Below, one piece after another: positions 60,329 through 64,000 of a DNA stretch of 64,000 nt; within the stretch, counting starts at the first letter, position 1; the number at the start of each line of letters is the position of its first letter. Source of the stretch: Sulfobacillus sp. (GTDB lineage Bacteria > Bacillota > Sulfobacillia > Sulfobacillales > Sulfobacillaceae); the NCBI GenBank assembly GCA_027309085.1, contig DAIDDL010000001.1:62001-126000 (forward strand), read 5' to 3'. A model generated the notes under the pieces. It was given only the letters and a program-made list of their open reading frames with translations, did not search any database and was not told the DNA's origin. The position numbers and the translations under genes were made by a program.

Positions 60329-60597
60329 GTGGCGCACCTCCTGAACGTGAGTCGCCCTTAGGTGAGGGCAACCTCTTTGAACAGTTCATTGTGTGTGGTG
60401 CCTAGATTTTTATTCTGGGAAATTGCTCCACAAAGAGCACTGGTGGGGTACGGAGGGAATAATTGCGGCCAAGCGGCTGTCAATAAAAGGGCCATTGTGT
60501 CCTGTTGGAACCGTGTGCTATTGGCTATCCTGAGCTTAGGATGTGTTGAGAAAAAGTGTCATCGGGGTAGTTTGAGTAATGAAATGGAGGGCGACTG

Positions 60598-62001
60598 ATG
60601 GAAAACCACTATGATCTTATTGTCATTGGAGCAGGCGGCGGGGGCTATCCTGCGGCGTTCCGCGTGGCCAAGAGCGGGCGGAAGGTTTTAATGGTGGATG
60701 AGAAGGGGAATTTAGGCGGAAATTGTCTGTATGAGGGGTGTGTGCCGTCGAAATCCGTGCGGGAAGCTTCGGTGATCTGGCATCAGATTGCCGGTGTCGG
60801 ATTTTTTGGCATGGAAGCTCAGGGAACGCAAGCCGACTGGTCAAAAATTCGCGATTACAAAGACGGGGTGCAGGCGAGAAGATATGAGCAGCACAGCAAG
60901 GAAATTGCTGGAGCCGCTAATCTTACGTTTATTCGGGGCCAAGCTCACTTGCAGGATGCCAGCCATGTGGCTGTGGATGACTGGGACAGGCAAAGCAGTT
61001 TTACGGTGTCCGCCAGTAATATTTTGATAGCCACGGGGTCGGAAGCCGAGAATATTCCCATCCCCGGATTTGACCAAACCTGGAATCATCACGATTTGTT
61101 TGCATGGAAAGACACCCAGCCTGCTATGCCGGAAGATATTGTGATCCTGGGAGGAGGATATATCGGTGTGGAGAGCGCATCCATGCTGTCGGATCTGGGT
61201 GTAAAGGTGACCGTGATAGAAATGGCGCCAGCGATTTTGACAGGAATGGACCAGGATTTGGTCCGTGCGGTTGCGGATAGTCTTGGAAAGCGGGTGAAAA
61301 TTGTCACAGGAGTGCAGGTGGACGCCATCACCCCAAATAGCGGACACCAGTACGTGGTCAAGGGCCACTCCCTGGCGGATGGGGGTTCCGAGGAGTTCTT
61401 GGCGAGCCGGGTACTGGCGGCTGTCGGGCGCCAGCCCAGCCTGCCTAAAAATCTGAATCTGGACCAGGTGGGAATTGAATACAGCCGCCACGGGATTGTG
61501 GCGGATAGGCGCATGCATACCAATATTCCCCACATCTACGCCGCCGGTGATGTCAACGGCCAGTCCATGCTGTTCCACTCTGCTGTGCGCATGAGCGAAA
61601 TTGTGGCGCAGGATATTTTACTGGGAGAGGCCATGGATGACTTCTTCAATCCGTGGGAAATGCCGACCACGGTGTTCTCCCGTCCGGAAGGCCTCGCGGT
61701 GGGGATGACGCGTGAACATGCCGCAGCCCGGGGCATTGCTGTCACCGAGCACACCCGTGACATGGGCAGTGAAGCCTGGGCGCAAATTGCGGGAGAGCTG
61801 GAAGGATTTATCAAACTGGTGATCAGCCGGTCAAGCGGCCGGATAGTGGGGGTGCACGGGGTGGGCGTTGATGCCTCGGCGCTGTCGGCCGCCGCTCATA
61901 TGGCTGTGCGCATGGGCCTGACACCAGCCGAGCTCGGCCGGATGACATTCCCGCACCCGACCCAGTTCGAAATTCTTGACCGTTTGGCCCGCTCGGTCTA
62001 A
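60598..62001 (+). CDS. lpdA: Dihydrolipoyl dehydrogenase (E3-like)
   Basis: A 467-residue flavoprotein disulfide reductase. FAD motif VIGAGGGGYPAAFRVAKSG, redox pair CLYEGCVPSK (Cys43, Cys48; most E3 have CLNVGCIPSK), NAD motif ILGGGYIGVESASMLSDLG, YAAGDVNG and the C-terminal FPHPTQFE acid-base motif (His453-Glu458). It would reoxidise lipoyl groups of the E2 at 2278-3492, which has no linked E3; a glycine-cleavage role is also possible. The start follows GGAGGG. It is divergent from the FdhF-like gene. Confidence 0.9.
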   Translation: MENHYDLIVIGAGGGGYPAAFRVAKSGRKVLMVDEKGNLGGNCLYEGCVPSKSVREASVIWHQIAGVGFFGMEAQGTQADWSKIRDYKDGVQARRYEQHSKEIAGAANLTFIRGQAHLQDASHVAVDDWDRQSSFTVSASNILIATGSEAENIPIPGFDQTWNHHDLFAWKDTQPAMPEDIVILGGGYIGVESASMLSDLGVKVTVIEMAPAILTGMDQDLVRAVADSLGKRVKIVTGVQVDAITPNSGHQYVVKGHSLADGGSEEFLASRVLAAVGRQPSLPKNLNLDQVGIEYSRHGIVADRRMHTNIPHIYAAGDVNGQSMLFHSAVRMSEIVAQDILLGEAMDDFFNPWEMPTTVFSRPEGLAVGMTREHAAARGIAVTEHTRDMGSEAWAQIAGELEGFIKLVISRSSGRIVGVHGVGVDASALSAAAHMAVRMGLTPAELGRMTFPHPTQFEILDRLARSV

Positions 62002-62447
62002 ATTCTCATGGGGCGGGAGCATCATCCAACCTGAGCCTTTAAGCGCAGCAGCCACGCGGGATGTCAGCCAATCCGCTGGCTGCTCGCTTATTCGCCAAAC
62101 CCGAGGCTTGCAGGAATTTGGTGGGTTTGGAACGGGAGGGCTGGCTTGCTGCGCGATGGTGAAGTCCGATATATTCAGCCTCGGGTGGGCAAGAGAGATC
62201 CTGTCTGGAGAATTTCTGCACAGAGCAGTCACAGTATTTTTGTGATCTGGTGCAGCAGGATTTTATCAATGGGTGACGAATCATTATGCTGTAGCTAGCG
62301 CGTAAATTTGGCAGGCCCTCCAACTCCCATCAGCATTCGTGGCAAACGGCATTCCCACCCGTTCTTTTGTCGCAATTGTGGGTCTATGAGATTTTTCCAG
62401 CGCGAGCATCTATTGCATTGAAATCCAAACTCAAGGAGGCCCGTCTT
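62002..62447. other. Intergenic region, no gene recognised
   Basis: AGCAGCCA (about 62046) can pair with TGGCTGCT (about 62080) after lpdA, a weak terminator candidate. The rest should hold the promoter of the MFS gene, but no clear -35/-10 pair was found. Confidence 0.35.
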
Positions 62448-63671
62448 ATGTCAACCCAGCCCCGCTCTGATTCCGCGCCTATGGTGACGGTGCGTTCCGT
62501 CGCGGGACGCAGTCCAGCCATGTTTGCGCTGATCGTGATTATTTCCGCTATCCCTGCCTTTTTAGAAGGATTCGATACGAACCTGTACACGTTTGGATCC
62601 CCATTTGTGGTGCACAATGTACACGGCACGGTGGCGCTCTTGGGCGAGGTGTCCACGGGATACGCACTGGGAATCGCCATATTCAGCATGGTGGGCGGCT
62701 ACCTGTTTGACCGCTTTTCCGTGAAATATACTATTATGGCGTCCGTTGTCATCTTTGCGGTATTCACTGTCTGGACGGGGTATGTCACGAGCCCGGCCGG
62801 CCTGTTTGCAGCCCGGTTGGGAGTGGGCATTGGCGTCGGGATCTTTCAGCCGGCTATTGTGGCGCTGCTGGGAGATATTTTCTTTGAAACAAGGGGGCGC
62901 GCCGTGTCGGCTTTCGCCGTATTCTTTGGGTTGGGGCTCTTTATTGGCCCGAACCTCATGAATCCTTTTCTGCCTCACTACCGAACTCCTTTTATTTTGT
63001 CAGGGCTGGCCGCTGTCATCTCTCTGCTCCTATTTTATTTTGTGATTCCGAAGACCTATAAGAAACCGGAACGCCGCGGGATCGGATTTTCTGGCATCTT
63101 TCACCGCAATGTTGCCGTGCTGTCGGTCGCTATTTTCCTCTTTGGCATTGCGCTATTCGGGTTTCTCGGATATTACTCGGATTATCTGCTGAAAGGGATT
63201 GCCCTGTCGTCCGCTCATGCCGCGGAGGTGGTCTCGATGGGAGGGCTGGGCGGCTTCATCTGCGCATTTCCTATCGGCTATATGGCGGATAAGCTGGGAC
63301 GCAAACGGGTCGTGTCATTTGCCGCCCTGTTGATTGCCATTGGCTGCCTGGGGATGTTCAGCGTGGGCAGCATCACCGCCTTGCTGGTGCTCACCTTTGC
63401 TTTCGGAGCTGGCTGGGGCATCTTTGTGGATTTGGTCGCGACGATGGGGCAGGACTCGGTGGATGACTCGATAGCGGGCACCGTGACAGGCTGGCTGTTC
63501 TTGGTGTTCAATGTAGGCGCGCTTCTGGGCGGGCCGCTGTTTGCCTCTTTGCTTCCGGAGGGGTTTGAGACCGCTGGCCTGATTACCTTGGGCCTCTCCA
63601 GCGTCTTGGCGCTGGCGTTTACCCTGATGACCCGGCCCATCGAGCAAAGCAACATCGCTTTGGCGGAATAG
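62448..63671 (+). CDS. MFS transporter (sugar or metabolite:proton symporter type)
   Basis: A 407-residue, 12-helix protein. The first helix contains AIPAFLEGFDTNLYTF (a GFD motif as in the AHS and sugar symporter branches), loop 2-3 reads GGYLFDRFSVKY (the MFS G-x-L-x-D-R motif), and the second half has the repeat GYMADKLGRKRV. The Asp in helix 1 suits proton coupling. Substrate unknown; organic acid or aromatic acid are likely for this branch. ATG at 62448 follows CAAGGAGG. Confidence 0.88.
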   Translation: MSTQPRSDSAPMVTVRSVAGRSPAMFALIVIISAIPAFLEGFDTNLYTFGSPFVVHNVHGTVALLGEVSTGYALGIAIFSMVGGYLFDRFSVKYTIMASVVIFAVFTVWTGYVTSPAGLFAARLGVGIGVGIFQPAIVALLGDIFFETRGRAVSAFAVFFGLGLFIGPNLMNPFLPHYRTPFILSGLAAVISLLLFYFVIPKTYKKPERRGIGFSGIFHRNVAVLSVAIFLFGIALFGFLGYYSDYLLKGIALSSAHAAEVVSMGGLGGFICAFPIGYMADKLGRKRVVSFAALLIAIGCLGMFSVGSITALLVLTFAFGAGWGIFVDLVATMGQDSVDDSIAGTVTGWLFLVFNVGALLGGPLFASLLPEGFETAGLITLGLSSVLALAFTLMTRPIEQSNIALAE

Positions 63672-63681
63672 GCGGATCACC

Positions 63682-63725
63682 ATGCACAAAGGCGGGCCAG
63701 CCTCTTGCGGCCCGCCTTTGTGCAT
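63682..63725 (+). terminator. Terminator after the MFS gene
   Basis: A perfect 17-bp stem, ATGCACAAAGGCGGGCC (63682-63698) with GGCCCGCCTTTGTGCAT (63709-63725). It lies 11 bases after the stop codon. Confidence 0.75.
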
Positions 63726-63769
63726 AGTCTACAATATGAGGGCGGGATTAGATGAAGGGAGAGCACGAG

Positions 63770-63955
63770 ATGAAGAACGTGGAATTTTCCGTGGAGGATG
63801 GCATTTTGACGATACGGGTTGACCTGTCACAGGAATTTGGACGCTCCGGGTCCGGCAAATCGGTGATTATCGCTTCCACTGAGGGCAATGCGGTGCTGCC
63901 TGACCGTGATGAGCGGGTCGGTCTCAATGTGTATAAGCTGGTCAAAAAACCTTGA
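63770..63955 (+). CDS. Small conserved-looking protein, unknown function
   Basis: A 61-residue ORF: MKNVEFSVEDGILTIRVDLSQ, then FGRSGSGKSVIIASTEGNAVL and VGLNVYKLVKK. The balanced strand pattern and the ATG at 63770, 8 bases after AAGGGAG, support a real gene. GRSGSGKS looks like a P-loop, but the protein is too short to be an ATPase. I recall similar small ORFs in thermophilic Firmicutes but cannot name a family. An in-frame ATG at 63752 is possible. Confidence 0.6.
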   Translation: MKNVEFSVEDGILTIRVDLSQEFGRSGSGKSVIIASTEGNAVLPDRDERVGLNVYKLVKKP

Positions 63956-64000
63956 GAGCGCAAAGCCCGAGAAAAGGGGACCGGGAGCAGACCATTTAGG

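Noticed and set aside
63770-63955. P-loop ATPase reading of the small C-terminal ORF
   Set aside because: GRSGSGKS looks like a Walker A, but a 61-residue protein has no Walker B or room for the fold.
1-64000. CRISPR arrays, tRNA or rRNA genes
   Set aside because: No regularly spaced direct repeats, cloverleaf with a CCA-type end or rRNA-like sequence was recognised; a tRNAscan or Rfam run would be decisive.

Overview
The window reads as chromosomal DNA of a moderately GC-rich Gram-positive bacterium. Strong AAGGAGG-type ribosome sites and frequent GTG/TTG starts support this. So do a c-di-AMP receptor of the DarA family, a DUF1641/FdhF-type formate dehydrogenase pair, an acid-type S53 protease, SCO-type copper chemistry and a carbon-monoxide-dehydrogenase cluster. 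Together these suggest an aerobic or facultative thermoacidophilic Firmicute of the Sulfobacillus type; that name is inference from gene content.

Layout. 1-6.6 kb is an acetyl-phosphate/acetyl-CoA node: the 3' end of phosphoketolase, convergent acetate kinase, a universal stress protein, then a minus-strand operon of phosphate acyltransferase, E1-alpha, E1-beta and lipoyl E2. 7-8.6 kb holds two small ORFs and a frameshifted pseudogene. 8.6-11.1 kb is an IS607-type element (serine recombinase TnpA plus a TnpB reading frame broken by one amber codon). 11.2-20.4 kb is a mostly minus-strand housekeeping and secretion region: exported protein, c-di-AMP receptor, heterodimeric ABC exporter, aspartate-racemase-like protein, Mrr-like nuclease, PurU, lipoprotein. 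20.6-24.5 kb carries plus-strand enzymes (quinone oxidoreductase, HAD, Nudix, metallo-hydrolase), and 24.6-29.8 kb a PilZ protein and a tight four-gene membrane/SCO operon.

31.8-40.8 kb is a coxSLMDEGF cluster for a form II (AYRGAGR) molybdenum hydroxylase. It is interrupted between coxE and coxG by an IscB element with an intact RuvC+HNH nuclease and a preceding omega-RNA-like region. The element appears to have landed between the coxG ribosome-binding site and its ATG, and the iscB stop now overlaps the coxG start. 40.8-52.3 kb holds a two-domain glycosyltransferase, lipid kinase, GH15 hydrolase, glucose-6-phosphate dehydrogenase, a 1090-residue secreted S53 protease and a coiled-coil methyltransferase. 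52.9-64 kb holds another quinone oxidoreductase, a DMT transporter, PPK2, small proteins, a DUF1641/formate-dehydrogenase-like pair, dihydrolipoyl dehydrogenase, an MFS transporter and a small ORF.

How it may fit together (inference): phosphoketolase and the dehydrogenase/acyltransferase operon both feed acetyl-phosphate, which acetate kinase turns into ATP; the unlinked dihydrolipoyl dehydrogenase can supply the missing E3; zwf and GH15 supply sugar phosphates; the Cox and FdhF-like molybdoenzymes bring in electrons from small C1 or related substrates. Two separate RNA-guided-nuclease elements (TnpB and IscB) are the most striking accessory features. No tRNA, rRNA or CRISPR array was recognised.
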